From positions 51,001 to 115,000 of the forward strand of contig NW_026729285.1 in assembly GCF_030272615.1 (NCBI RefSeq): DNA of 64,000 bases. Direction: 5' to 3'. The notes beneath the pieces were generated by a model, which was given only the letters and a program-made list of their open reading frames with translations, was not told the DNA's origin and ran no database searches. Numbering within the stretch: the stretch's first letter is position 1; the number at the start of each line of letters is the position of its first letter. The DNA is from Cryptomeria japonica (Eukaryota > Streptophyta > Pinopsida > Cupressales > Cupressaceae). Positions 23,442-35,164 of this stretch are shown piece by piece. The translations under genes were made by a program, and so were the position numbers.

Positions 23442-23599
23442 TCTAGCAAATGACTTTGGACTTTCCAAGAGATTTCGATCTCGCTCTCGATTTGGACTTA
23501 TCGCGCTTCAATTTTTTTATATTTTATTTTATCATTCTTTGGAAGTCATAGAATTTACTTGGTATTTTATTTTATTATACTTTTTTGCGATTGTCGTTC

Positions 23600-24165
23600 A
23601 GTTTCTTGTTTTAACTACTTATCCAACAAACGGTTGAACAATGTTTGAAACTTTGGTAGATATTTTGAAAAAGAACTTTGTGTAGATTGAGAAAATTATT
23701 TAAAATAAAATTTGTACCTATAACTGATGAAAATATTTGTACAATTTCATTATTCACCAACCCAGAAACTTCATGTGTGCAATCAATTGATTCATTCTAC
23801 AACAGTTACTATTCCTGAGGCAGATGATGGCAACGGTTCTGTCAGCAACAAACATATTTTCCTGTGAGCTTGCAACTTTAGTAGGGACTACGACTATCGT
23901 ACAATCCTTATTTTTATTAGACTTCATTTTCACTGTCCAATCATTATAGTGTGGTTGCCTTTGAAGTTAATCCAAGTGACCTTTTTTAATCTCAATTAGT
24001 TATGTATAATTAAAAAAACATGTCATATTTTTATTAATTAGAATATAACTTTTTGAGTTAATGTCAATATTTAATAGAAAAATTTACAACAGCATGGAGT
24101 TTAAGATATATAAGAATGCCTTGGATTGCAAAAAATTTCACCTAAACTTGCTTTATAAGGCAACT
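23600..24165. repeat. Repeat S, copy S1, beside NLR relic 1
   Basis: AT-rich DNA alignable with 41553-41829 (S2) and 48140-48560 (S3). The shared part ends in all three copies at CCTAAACTTGCTTTAT. S1 and S3 are similar over about 500 bp; S2 lacks the left half. It lies on the 3' side of the minus-strand NLR relics. Whether S is the original gene flank or a separate mobile sequence is open. Confidence 0.7.
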
Positions 24166-24312
24166 CCACGGATTTGCTCTTTGCTTTATAATAATTGCAC
24201 TGGAGATGTAGCGGTCATAGAATAAAACACTTATGTTTAATTCATATTATACGGAGTACAAATTTAGGAATCTTCAATAACAGACATTAGGTTTCCACAA
24301 TCCATGAGATAG

Positions 24313-24494
24313 AATCAGCTACTTCTGGAATAGACTGTATGTAATTTTTTGCATCAACTTTTCAGATCACATTCGATCATCAGGATGAATAGCTAGAGAG
24401 CATGCAGAGTGAGAAATCCTCATGATGGATCATGGAATGTGATCCGAAACATTGATGCCAAAAATTACACAGTCTATTCCGAAAGCAACTGATT
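24313..24494. repeat. Long imperfect hairpin (about 76-bp arms, 29-nt loop)
   Basis: The left arm 24313-24388 and right arm 24418-24494 are reverse complements with roughly 75-80 percent pairing by eye. Clean blocks include GGAATAGACTGT with its partner and GATCACATTC with its partner. The loop is 24389-24417. A transcript from either strand would fold into one stem. It could be a foldback/MITE remnant or a small-RNA precursor; neither is proven. Confidence 0.8.
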
Positions 24495-24779
24495 TTATTG
24501 CAACCTTCAAACCAATCCAAAGTGAATTGTACTTCTCCAAAAAAAAAAAACAAGCCCTTTACTAGAGTCCATCAATTGTCCATGTGCACATGAAAATCCA
24601 ACACCTAGAAACACCTAATAAACTAGATAAATAATAATGATTGTACAGATTAGTTACAAAATACCCATAACTAAATACACTAAAAAGTTAGCATCGGAAA
24701 AGTGAATTGTGCTTCCATAATTTCAACTCTAAGATCAGGGATAGAACAAGCTTTAGCTCGCAACCACTTGTCCCCAATA

Positions 24780-26152
24780 TTCTCATTCTAGCTAACATGT
24801 TTAAGGGAGCTTAGTCCACAAAAACTACTAGGAAACCTCCTCAAATGATAACACTCTCTCATGTCAAACTCTTTCAATTTCTTGAGCTCACCTATTTCCT
24901 CCGGAAGTTTTTCCAAGCTCTTGCATAGTGAAATGTCTAGAAATTCCAATTGCCCAAGTTTTCCAACTGATGTCGAAAGTTGTTTGAGGCTTGGTAATGC
25001 TGATAATCTTAACATTCTTAGAGAACACATATTTCTGAGATTATATGGCAAATTCTCAACTAGATGGCAGTTGGTAACAGTCCATGTCTGAACAGAGGGC
25101 ATATGACAGAGGGCAGGGGGCAACTACTCCAAATCACTGCAATGGTCCAGGATAAATTCATGCACATTGGAGTAATTGAATGTGGACATATTTACAAACC
25201 CTTCACATAAGCTTAGAGAAATTTTGTCCAAGTTTTGTATTGCTTTGCATCTAGACCTTTTATTGTGGGAGTTGAGGGAGTGAAGACAAGGCATCTAGAC
25301 CTTTTATTGTGGCCCTCTTAGAACCCAAATTACATACTATCAAAACTTTGAGTTTTTTCATAGTTTTCAGAAATGGAGGAAGAAAGTATTCGCTTACAGA
25401 AAAGTTTAACACCAGAGCCTCTATCTCCGCAAGTTTCATCAAATACTACTCAATCTCAGCCATAGAACCTGCATAAGACAAATCACATATGCAATTGAAT
25501 TAGAACATAAGAAATCTTAATATTTGTTAATAGTTCACATAACCTTCAAATTTTGCCACTAAATAAGTATTTGGGCCAAATATCCCACCAGTGTGAATAG
25601 AGACAATTTGAGCACTGAACTATCTATCTCTAAGAAAGTCCCATTCCCCTGGTAGGCAATGCTCCTTCCTGGGCATGAGTAACCTCCTTTTGTGGACTAT
25701 ATTGTCCTGACATCCCAAATACAAGGCTAAGTCTCGCATCACATCATGTTGTGAAAAGAACAGCTCAGAGGCACATCCATACGAGATTGTTGATTAGATT
25801 CTGATAATTGCAACAACCAAGTCAGCCCAATGTTCTAAAAAATGAAAACAGGAAATTTATATGCAAGGAAATACATTTACCCTTGATTGCTTATTAGACT
25901 GAGGAGATTTCTTCTTGCAAGTTCCTGTAACATAATATAGGCATCCTGCCACTCCATCTTCCAAACATAAACCCAAATGTTGAGTAGTGCATCAGCACAA
26001 ATTTTCTTGTCCTCTGGAAATGAGGCTGTGTCTATGAAACATTCCCTCCCAAAATCATCCAAGCAATCAATACTGGTCTTCAGGCATCTGAAAAGCCCTT
26101 CTTCATGATAAATGGATATGGACTACCCTTGGGAAAGTTTTTTCTTTGCATT
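24780..26152 (-). pseudogene. RNL (RPW8-class NLR) relic 1: end of NB-ARC plus LRR
   Basis: Helper NLRs of this class relay immune signals from sensor NLRs. Exons by splice reading: about 25883-26152, 25544-25800 and 24780-25468. The first encodes the NB-ARC end with CFIDTASFPEDKK (RNBS-D of RNL type) and LARRNLLSL. The second holds the QHD-type motif region and RKRLLMPRKEH. The third holds LRRs such as LKTMKKLKVLIVCNLGS, LEFLDISLCKSLEKLPEEIG and LKEFDMRECYHLRRFPSSF. P-loop, kinase-2 and GLPL are absent: at about 26148-26152 the gene runs into LTR R2. A small internal duplication (GCATCTAGACC at 25246 and 25288) and several stops further disable it. Confidence 0.88.
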
Positions 26153-27205
26153 CAATTCCAAATGAGAAAACAATCAAGCATCATTAAGGCAGTGAAGGAG
26201 AGATCAAGTATTCATTCAAGATGGCATTCATGATAAAATTTATGCAAAGACATGCATGAGTCCTACATAGAAACATCAACCTTTTATTAAAGACTTCAAT
26301 GAAGAAGAGATTCATAAAGGAAGATATAACAATTCTAATTGAGCATTTATTTGTAGATGTAGCCTCTAACCTTCAAGGGTAAGCCCTGTTTTATATCTCA
26401 TTCATCATTATAGAGTTAATTCCAAAGCTGGGGTTTGACCTAGACAAACCCCAATCAACCCAAAAACATTTTTTCCTCTATTGTGTGTGCAAGTTACATG
26501 TTTAGCAGAAAACAAATACATATCTAGAAAGAGCTGGCTAATACATGTTAGATCCTATGAGAAGCAAGAATCAAGTCAGGATCTAATGTCGATCATAGAT
26601 CACATGAAACTCCAAGCAACAAATGATCAAAGATAAAATTAGCTAAATGTAAATGAATCTTACACAAAAGAAACATAGAGACAAAGAAGAGAATTTTGAG
26701 AAGACTCTCACTGAGCTGTCACTGAACTAATGAAGGTAAGAGTATAATGTTTATTATATAGGAAAAACAATAGTATATACTTCCAATAGGTGCATTAACT
26801 CCCACCTCCATAAAAAGTGGGAGGTTTTACCTTCTACCCCATAAAAGGTGGGAGGTTTTTACTTACTTGGTAAATGTCAAAACATGTGGCATAACCTCCT
26901 TACATGAAAGCATAAAAGGACTTGTAAGAGGTGGCACATAAAACCAAAACTGGGTGAGAAACACAACTACACCATAACCCACTTAGGAAATGACAAAATA
27001 GTGGTTATGATAGGTGGCACAACAAGCAAAAAGAGGGTATGTAACTCAAGTACCCATGTGAGGTGGAGAGTTACACATGTAGCTGAAGTATATCGCCACG
27101 TGTCCTCATATTAATCACTCCTAATAACTTAAGAAACCTTAAAAAATATCTGTAGGAAAAATAAATACCCCCTAACATAAGGAAATTAAAAACCCTACAC
27201 TAACA
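26148..27205 (-). repeat. R2: LTR of copia family B, left-truncated at the NLR junction
   Basis: Similar to R1 from about 17590 to 18659 and ending at the same CTACACTAACA (27205), followed by CTCCCCCTTAAG, the complement of a good polypurine tract. The left end is not the LTR end: the NLR coding sequence switches to the middle of R at a shared ATTC. Confidence 0.75.
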
Positions 27206-27526
27206 CTCCCCCTTAAGCATAGCTTAGATGGGTGAAAAGATGGGTCCTGACAAATGAGGCTATGTTAGGTATCCTCGTACATAGATATCCCCCATAAAAG
27301 AAGAAGCCTCCCCATAAGAGGAATAGCCCCCCATTAATTAGAGAGAGAAAGAATGAATGAACAAGAAGCTCCTCCTAAAGTAGACACCTATTGCATCCCA
27401 AGAAAAGATCACAAATGAATGAATGAACTTTCGGTGAAGGGTTTGGTGAAGCTATCTACAGTTTACTTCAAGGTACAACAATACTTAAGATCAATGATGG
27501 CTTCCTAAATCAGCTCCTAAATGTAG
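27206..27526 (-). mobile_element. Copia family B internal 3' fragment, left of nested copia copy 2
   Basis: Polyprotein C-terminal remnant of family B on the minus strand, continuous with its polypurine tract and LTR R2. It ends at TGTAG 27522-27526, the target-site duplication of the nested family A element. The family B reading resumes on the far side at 33300. Confidence 0.75.
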
Positions 27527-28357
27527 TGTAAGGAAGTTAAGTAGGGGAACAACATCCTACACTGACCTTGAGAGAAGGGTAATGCAAAAACTTTTACAAA
27601 TCATCACAACAATTACAAAAAATCTAGAAATAGATATAATAACATTCAAACCATAACACAATGATTTACGTGGGGAAAACCCTTTTGAGAGAAAACCCCT
27701 ACACTCCAAAAGCTGCCCAATATTATTCCACAATCAAAACAGATTACAATATACTTGTAGAGCAAGCTCTTCATAGGAGTACCACTAATCAGAGATTCAG
27801 AGGTAACTCAATAGCTATAAGACTCTTACATATAACCTCTATCTCACGCACCTCATATATAGGAGACAATACAAGAAACCATTAAATGATATTACAAAAC
27901 CATGGGCTAAAACCACCCAATAAGGTGTAGCCGACATTATCTCCCTTATAGATGCCCTGTGATGTGTCCCTCCCTTTTTACAACTCATTTATGTGTTCGA
28001 TGTATTTTATATTTCCTATTTCAAGAGTACAAACTTTCAGAGGCCATAACTTGAGAACTGTGTGTCTTATTGACAAACCGTTTAAAGTATTGGAAATCTC
28101 ACAAAGTGCTCTATTGGGCATTTTGGGGCCTCTAAAGTCCTCAAAATCAAATTTAAACCTTTCATTGGACCCCTCCAAAATGAAAAATTTAATATATTCA
28201 AAACTAGTTGTAATCTCGCAACATAACTTTACCAGAATGCTTATCTAGCCAACCAAAAGCTTCGAGGAGAATTTCGCACCATTTCTTGCTCAAATAAAAA
28301 CTTACTATAAATATTAACCTCATATAAATGCAAGGTTGAGACACCATTTTTCTAACA
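27527..28357 (-). repeat. 3' LTR of copia copy 2
   Basis: TG at 27527, CA at 28356-28357; preceded by TGTAG and followed by AATCTCCCACTTG. Confidence 0.9.
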
Positions 28358-28412
28358 AATCTCCCACTTGTTGAACACCTTGCAAGAGCAAAGGGAGTAT
28401 CAACATAATAAA

Positions 28413-31400
28413 TCAATTGCTAGGGCCCATGAGGCCCATAGACTTCGAGCACCATCTGAAATTCTCTATGCTCACGGCCTTAGTTAAAGAATCTATAACA
28501 TTCATCAAAGTTTCTACCTTAACCAGCGTCACCCTGCCATCTTCGACCATATCTCTAGCAAAATGATACTGAACATCAATGTGCTTGGTCCTGGCATGAA
28601 ATGTAGGGTTCTTAGCTAGGCAGATCACACTCTGACTGTCACAATAAACTGTCATGGCCCCTTCTTTTATTCTAATGTCTGCTTCAATAGTGGACAAAGC
28701 AAATATAGCCCGTCGCTTACTCATCCAATTAATTGCACCACCAAATAAAGTAAACACATAAGCACTGGTGGATCTTTTGCTATCAATATCACCTACCTAG
28801 TCTAAATCAACATAACCATGAATATGAATGGAAATAACGTTTCCAATTTAATTACCATGATAACACAAAGAATACTCTGAGGTGCCCTTCAAATATCTGA
28901 AGACTCTTTTGATTGCATCCCAATGAACTCTACTAGGATTAGACATATATATGGACAAAACTCTCACCGCTAGGGTAATGTCTCGTCTAATATAGACTAT
29001 AGTATACATAAGACTTCCAACTTTACTTTGGTAATGCACTCTTCTCATTTCTTCCATCTCCGATGGGGATGTAGGACAATTTGCAACATATACTTTTGTT
29101 CCAACTGTAAAAGGAACACATAATGGTCTGCAATCATGTATGTTGAACCTCTGTAACACTAAACTCACATAATTACTCTGGCCTAGCCATAGCTTTCTAT
29201 TCACTCTATCTCTTCTTATTTCCATCCCAAGAATGTGTTTTTTCTAAACCAAGATATTTCATTTCAAATTTAGCAGCGAGCTGAGACTTTAGTGTCAAAA
29301 TCATACCTTTCCCTTTACCAATGAATAACATATCATCAATATACAATGCAATGGACAGGAAATGATCACCGTCAGTTTTATAATAAACACAGTGACTTGA
29401 TTTAGAATGCTCAAATCCCAAACCGAACACATATTTATCAAATTTCTAATACCACATCATAGGACTCTGTTTGAGGCCATACAAGGATTTCTTTAATTTA
29501 CAGACCAAATTACTTTTACCTTTCACCACATAGTGCTATGGTTGTGTCATATAAATATCCTCCTCCAAATCACCATGAAGGAAAGCATTTTTCACATCCA
29601 TTTGTTCAACCTCGAAATCACAACCAATAACAATAGAAAGCAAAAATCTAATGGATATCATTTTGGCCACAAGAGAAAATATCTCACCATAATCAATATC
29701 CTCAACCTGAGAGTAGCCTTTTTCAACTAGCCTTATTTTATACTTCTCAATGCTTCCATCTGAGCCAATCTTATTCTTGAACACCCATTTGCAACCAACA
29801 AGATTTCATCCTTTAGGAAATGTACAAGATCCCATATATCATTCCTTTTCAAAGCTTCCATTTCTTCTTCCATAGTAATCTTCTAGGATTCTGCATAATT
29901 CATACCTAATGCCTCGTCTATAGATTTGGTTCATCCACTTTAGTATTCAAAGCGAGAATACATCTACAATCATTAGGTGAATATCTTTCAGGTGGTTTTC
30001 TATGTCTTGTAGACCTTCGAACAAGATGAGTTGGAGGTTCTTCCTCCTCTTCTAAAGATTCAAAGCTAGACAATCTCTCCTCAACTTCTTGCCTATCTAG
30101 GGGTCTTAATTTAACTCTTTCAAGTGTAGAAGGAAATTGAATTACGTCTTTCTTTTTATTTTGTTATGATTGCAATGTAATAGAAGGAGACTTTATTTAT
30201 CCAAAAATAACACTTCTACTATGAATTATCTTTTGTGCAGCAGGGTCCCAAAGTTTCTATCCTTTCACACCATAACTATACTCGATGAAGATACATTTTA
30301 GAGTCTTGTTCTCCAATTTTGTTCACTTCTCCTTTAGCACATGTGCATATGTCTCACAGTCAAAAACTCTAAGATGTCTCAATGAAGGCTTGTGACCTGA
30401 CCATGCTTCCATAGGCATTTTATCAACAAGGGCTGATGTAGGAGACTTGTTAATCAGGTAGCACGCAGTGGCAATAGCTTCTGCCCAAAACTTGTGTTCT
30501 AGACTGGTACTACTCAACATTCTCATGGCCTTCTCCATCAGTGTCCTATTCATTCTTTCTACAACTCCATTCTGTTGTGGAGATAACGGGGTTGTCTTCT
30601 ATTTGTTAATGCCATAGTCTTTACATAATCTATTGAAATCATTAGAGAAAAATTCACCACCATTATCAGTCTTCAAACTCTTTAATTTTATTTCCAGTCC
30701 GCAACTTAACCATTGCTTTAAATTCCTTAAATTGACTGAAAACTTCTTATTTACTCTTTAAAAGATATACCTATGTCCTTCTACAAAATCATCAATAAAT
30801 GAAACGTAATATGTGGATTTTCCAATCGAAGGAACATCTACAGGACCAAACACATCATAATGAATAAGATCCAAAACACCACAAGTTTTACAATCATTCA
30901 AACCTTCAACAAGGTTTTTATTTTTCAAGGTCCTTTGACCATTTTCTCCAATGTGGCCAATCCTCTAGTGCCATAGCATAGTCTTTTCTGCAAGTAACTT
31001 TGCTTCAAAAGAAAGAGAACCCTTAGAGACCCAAAATCCATTTCCATCTGCTAAAGGTGAAACCTTCAAATCTTCCACAAATTTACTTATTATCAAAGTG
31101 CTATTACACTCAACAATGTATGCATCTAGCTTATACAAAGTGTCAAACTTGACACCTCTAGCAATTACCATAGCACCCTTAATCATCCTACGTCATTCTT
31201 CAAAAAAGACTACATGCACATCTACATCTATCAGTTTTCTCACAAATAACAAATTTCATTTTAAACCAGGGATACGCAACACACCATTAATCCTTTTTAC
31301 TCTACCACCAAAAAACTTGATTCTAACTTTACCTCAACCAACAATGTCTAAATGTGAATCATCATCCAAGTACACCTTACCTCCATTAAATTCTTCATAT

Positions 31401-31800
31401 TTAGAAAATCAATCTTTATTGGTAGTCATATGAAAAGATGCACCTGAGTCAATTAACCAGACATCACTACCTGCATGAGTCGCTAAAGCTACAATAAATA
31501 CATCACCATCTTCCTTCTTAGACTTAGAATGAGAATTGATCTTCTTCTTTTTCTTCTTCTTTTCTTCTTTGTAGTCTTTATGAATGTGACCAGATTTACC
31601 ACAATTCCAGCAAATGACTTAGGACTTTCCAAGAGATTTCAATCTCCCTCTCGATTTAGACTTATCACACTTCTTATTCTTCTTGCCTTTCTCCTTAGGT
31701 CTTCCACAAATAGTTAGGGCTCCCTTCAAACTGTGGAATACCTTCCTTCACATCTCTTCACCAAGTAGGGCACCCACAACATCTTCAGACTTCAAAACAA
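28413..31800 (-). pseudogene. Copia copy 2 polyprotein remains (RNase H, RT, integrase, protease)
   Basis: Minus-strand fragments: RNase H 28413-28757 with CDSQSVICLAKNPTF, RT 29206-29784 with an intact-looking DDMLF box, integrase about 30323-31186 with MNRTLMEKAMRML, protease and zinc knuckle around 31430-31620. RNase H shows the same 60-bp in-frame deletion as copy 1. Frame changes are frequent. Domain order matches copy 0. Confidence 0.85.
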
Positions 31801-31960
31801 TAGAAGTACTATTGATAGCCATAACAAGAGAATCCCACGAATCAGGCAAAGAACAAAGCAAGATCTAGTGTTTATCCTCTTCGTTCATCTTAACACCAAC
31901 ATATACTAATTGACCAACCAACATATTGAATGCTTCCAGGTGGAGTGCAACTCATCCACC

Positions 31961-32308
31961 CTATTCCATCTTCAAGGAATATAATTTCTTCCTCAAGAAT
32001 ATTTGATTTAATAAAGATTTCACTTGAAAAATTTCACCTAGCTTAGTCCATAGCTTTTTTGCAATGTTTCCTTCATGGACATTGATCAGAACAGAGTCTG
32101 CCAAGCACTGTCTGATTAAACCCTTGGCTTTTTGGTCCATAATATCATACTGAGCTGACGCAGTAGGATCTAATGGTCTTTGGACATTTGCATGAACAAC
32201 ATTCCATAGATCTTGATTTATTAGGATATATTCCATCTTCAGCATCCACATCTCAAAATTTGTTCCATTAAATTCCTCCACCTCTATTTTCCCTGAAGAA
32301 CGTGCCAT
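31961..32308 (-). pseudogene. Copia copy 2 GAG N-terminus
   Basis: Begins with ATG at 32308, about 110 bp inside the primer-binding site, and reads MARSSGKIEVEEFNGTNF then the helical GAG region with LWTKLGEIFQVKSLL. This is the only place in the window where the family A GAG start is visible. The frame is open to 31961. The rest of GAG follows in another frame. Confidence 0.85.
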
Positions 32309-32418
32309 CTAAAAATTCCTACAACAAGATCACAAAGTGTCTACTACAAAATCTCCCACTCAAATCTGGATCATTTCAAAAAACCCAACAACTCACAACT
32401 AAAACCAAAGGTGATCAA

Positions 32419-32432
32419 GCTCTGATACTACT
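32419..32432 (-). other. Primer-binding site of copia copy 2
   Basis: The minus strand reads AGTAGTATCAGAGC directly after the 5' LTR end TTACA, close to the TGGTATCAGAGC class that pairs with the 3' end of initiator tRNA-Met in plant LTR elements. One substitution relative to that consensus is seen. Confidence 0.75.
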
Positions 32433-33299
32433 TGTAAGGAAGTTAAGTAGCCAAACAACTTCCTACACTAACCTTGAGAGGATGGTAATGCAAAAAAATT
32501 TACAGATCGTCACAACAGTTATAGAAAAAAGAAATAGATATAATAACATTCAAACCATAACACAGTGATTTACATGGGAAAACCCTTTCGGAAGAAAAAC
32601 CCCACACTCCAAAAGTCACCCAATATATTATTTTGCAATCAAAACAGATTACAATATACTTGCAGAGCAAGCTCTTTGTAGGAGTACAACTAATCATATA
32701 TTTAGAGGTAACTTAATAGCTATAAAACTCTTGCACATAACCTCTATGTCACACACCTCATATATAGGAGATACAATACAAGAAACAGTCAAATAGTATT
32801 ACAAAACCATGGACTAAAACCATCCAATAAGGTGTAGCTGACCGTATCTCCCTTCTAGATTCCCTATGATGTGTCCCTCCCTTTTTACAGCTCATTTATG
32901 TGTCTGATGTATTTTATATTTCTTATTTCAGGAGTTCAAACTTTCAGAGGCCATAACTTGAGAATCGTGTGTCCTATTGACGAATTGTTTGAAGCACCAG
33001 AAAGCTCGTGAAGTGCTTTATTGCCTCATAAACCACTATACCATTTATGTCCACTTTTCAGGTCATTTTGAGGCCTCTAAAGTCCTCAAAATAAAATTTA
33101 AACCTTTCATTGGACCCCTCCAAAATGGAAAATTTAATCTTCAAAACTAGTTATGATCTTGCAATGTAACTTTACCAGAATGCTTATCTAGCTAACCAAA
33201 AGACTTGGAGAGAATTTCTCACAATTTATGCTCAAATGAAAACATACTACAAATAGTAACCTTATGTAAATTCAAGGTTGAGATACCATTTTCCCAACA
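32433..33299 (-). repeat. 5' LTR of copia copy 2
   Basis: TG at 32433, CA at 33298-33299, followed by the target duplication TGTAG. It contains an insertion relative to the 3' LTR near 33025-33060. Confidence 0.9.
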
Positions 33300-33550
33300 T
33301 GTAGTGCATATGTATCTCAATGTGTTTCTTCCTCTAGTGATGAACTAGATATCTTGAGATCAATATAGCACTTTGATTATCACAGAATATGATGGTAGGA
33401 TTTCTTATTAGAATACAAAACTCAGTGAGAATATTCTAAAGCCAAATAGCCTTAATGGTTGCAATGAGTACCCCTTGAATACTCATCCTTTGTTAGTGAA
33501 AGAGCAATTGCAAACTGCTTCTTGCTCGACCAACAAACTAGACCAAAACC
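33300..33550 (-). pseudogene. Copia family B RNase H fragment, right of nested copy 2
   Basis: The minus strand reads VCWSSKKQFAIALSLTKDEYS and later a KCYID-like and TYALH-like end, matching the copia RNase H pattern of WSSKKQ, the ALS-TEAEY box and HMHYI. Several stops are present. It is cut at 33299 by copy 2 and at 33550 by the gypsy LTR. Confidence 0.7.
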
Positions 33551-34505
33551 AGATGGGGAGAGGTTCTCACAAGAGAGTTACACCTTATCAAAAGGCATGT
33601 AAAGATTTTTTTAGTGGGCTTCCAACACTCTTCACTTGTCCTTCTAACAACCTAAGAAATCAAACTCCCTTGGAGTGCTCCCTATCAAGTTGTTTTCTGT
33701 AGTTACTCTCAAGCATGACTAGGATCCACTAGAGTAAATCCAACCATTAGATCATCCAACCTCCGACATATACTTGTAGGGGTCTTAGGGGGTGTATTAT
33801 AGGTGTTTCAACTCCAATCAAATGGTTCTTCAATTGGATTTTCACCATTTTCCCATCGCTCCCTCTTCTTCCTATTTTCTAGGCCTAGTAGCCCTTGAGC
33901 CCCAATTAGCCCTACCTTGCGGGTTTTTGGAAAATGCTCAGAAAAATTTAAAATAACCTACCAATAAATTTGGTTATCTAAATAACCTTTTTGACAAACT
34001 TTTGGATCCACTAGGGTAGGCTTTATGTTTTGTCAGTACTAGTACGGATCCCAAAAATGGCACTTTTAAGGGTTTAGGGGTTATTAGTCTTCTTCAATGG
34101 GGTTTGTTACTCTATCCACCCTGTCACACCTCCACCTCTTCACTGAAAGTATTCCATACATCACTCTTTCATTCCAAACACTTGGAACATTCACAACTTC
34201 TCATCCCTGCAAGTAAAGACAAAATTAACAATCATTTTCCTAGTCGGGCTATGATAGAGCTCGCCCAGGAAATGATAGCAAGTTGATCCCCAACAACTTC
34301 TAGGCCATTACAAAGCATATATACACTATAAAATGGTTCCATGACTTGAATCCCAGGGTTCTTTGTGAAAAACTCAAGGGATTTCAAGTTGGAACCATGA
34401 CTAGGCTCTTAAACCCTTGCTCAGACCAAGAGCAATACAATAAGAGACAATTTATAAACACACCTCAAACTTGCACAAAGAGAAGATAAAAAAACTTCCA
34501 GAGAA
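33551..34505 (-). repeat. 3' LTR of the gypsy element
   Basis: Starts AGATGGGGAGAGG, where the other LTR starts TGATGGGG; the terminal T appears mutated. It stays alignable with 39837-40791 to about 34505. I could not find a clear polypurine tract beside it. Confidence 0.8.
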
Positions 34506-35164
34506 ATACAATATCAACCACTAAAACTTCATGGAATCACAGTAGCAAGATCAATCCATTGTGTACGGACTGTTGCTACTAAAATGACAAAAGAATAAGG
34601 CAAAATCTGGAAATTGTCTTCAAAATCTAGTCAAACTTGCTCAAGGATATTCCAACCCATGTACAATCATTCAAGGAGAATTTTGTATTCCTTTTTTGTC
34701 ATAAAAAACTCTTCATCAGTTTTCTAACCACTAATTTTCTCAAAAATGCAAAGTTGTTCAAAAACTTGCAAAAAGTTGTCAAGCAACAATGACAACTTTT
34801 GCTCAAATGTGCATTTTTGCCTTTTATGCATTTCTACTCATCCTAAACCTCCTAGGATGACTCCATAACATCAAAATGACATGAGTAAATTCCTAATGAG
34901 GCTTTAAAATATGTTTTACATTATAATGCAAATTTATGCCATTTTAGGCTTACAAGGGTTCATTGGCCAAATTTGTGAAAACAAACAACCTTGGTGACAA
35001 TCACCCTTCTAATGACTATAAAACACACATGTGGACCTCTATTTATTCCATTATTCAAACACTAATCCAAAATAAGGACTATCACACCAAAATTAGGAAC
35101 ATGCATCAACAAAATGGTTAAAAGCTAGGTGCTCGTGCACTCTACTCTCCCAATGAGAAAGAAG

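Larger units (their letters stand above)
18996..23509 (-). mobile_element. Copia family A, copy 1, minus strand, truncated in GAG
   Basis: Starts with the 3' LTR (18996-19828), then the complement of the polypurine tract, then RNase H, RT, integrase and protease reading on the minus strand. It stops inside the basic region next to the GAG zinc knuckle at about 23509, where unrelated AT-rich sequence (repeat S1) takes over. The 5' LTR and most of GAG are gone. Its left flank, TGTAG at 18991-18995, is the same target site used by copy 2. It carries many stops, a 60-bp in-frame deletion in RNase H shared with copy 2, and a private 289-bp tandem duplication. Confidence 0.9.
27527..33299 (-). mobile_element. 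Copia family A, copy 2, full length with both LTRs, nested in family B
   Basis: A complete 5.77-kb minus-strand copia: 3' LTR 27527-28357, polypurine complement just after it, coding region, primer-binding site at about 32419-32432 and 5' LTR 32433-33299. Both sides carry the 5-bp duplication TGTAG (27522-27526 and 33300-33304), so this is a genuine insertion. The coding region has many stops and frameshifts and about 85 bp missing in the pre-integrase segment, but it retains a GAG start. The two LTRs are visibly diverged, so the insertion is old. Confidence 0.93.

Noticed and set aside
24780-26152. Intact disease-resistance gene
   Set aside because: P-loop, kinase-2 and GLPL motifs are missing, several stops occur and the gene runs into an LTR.
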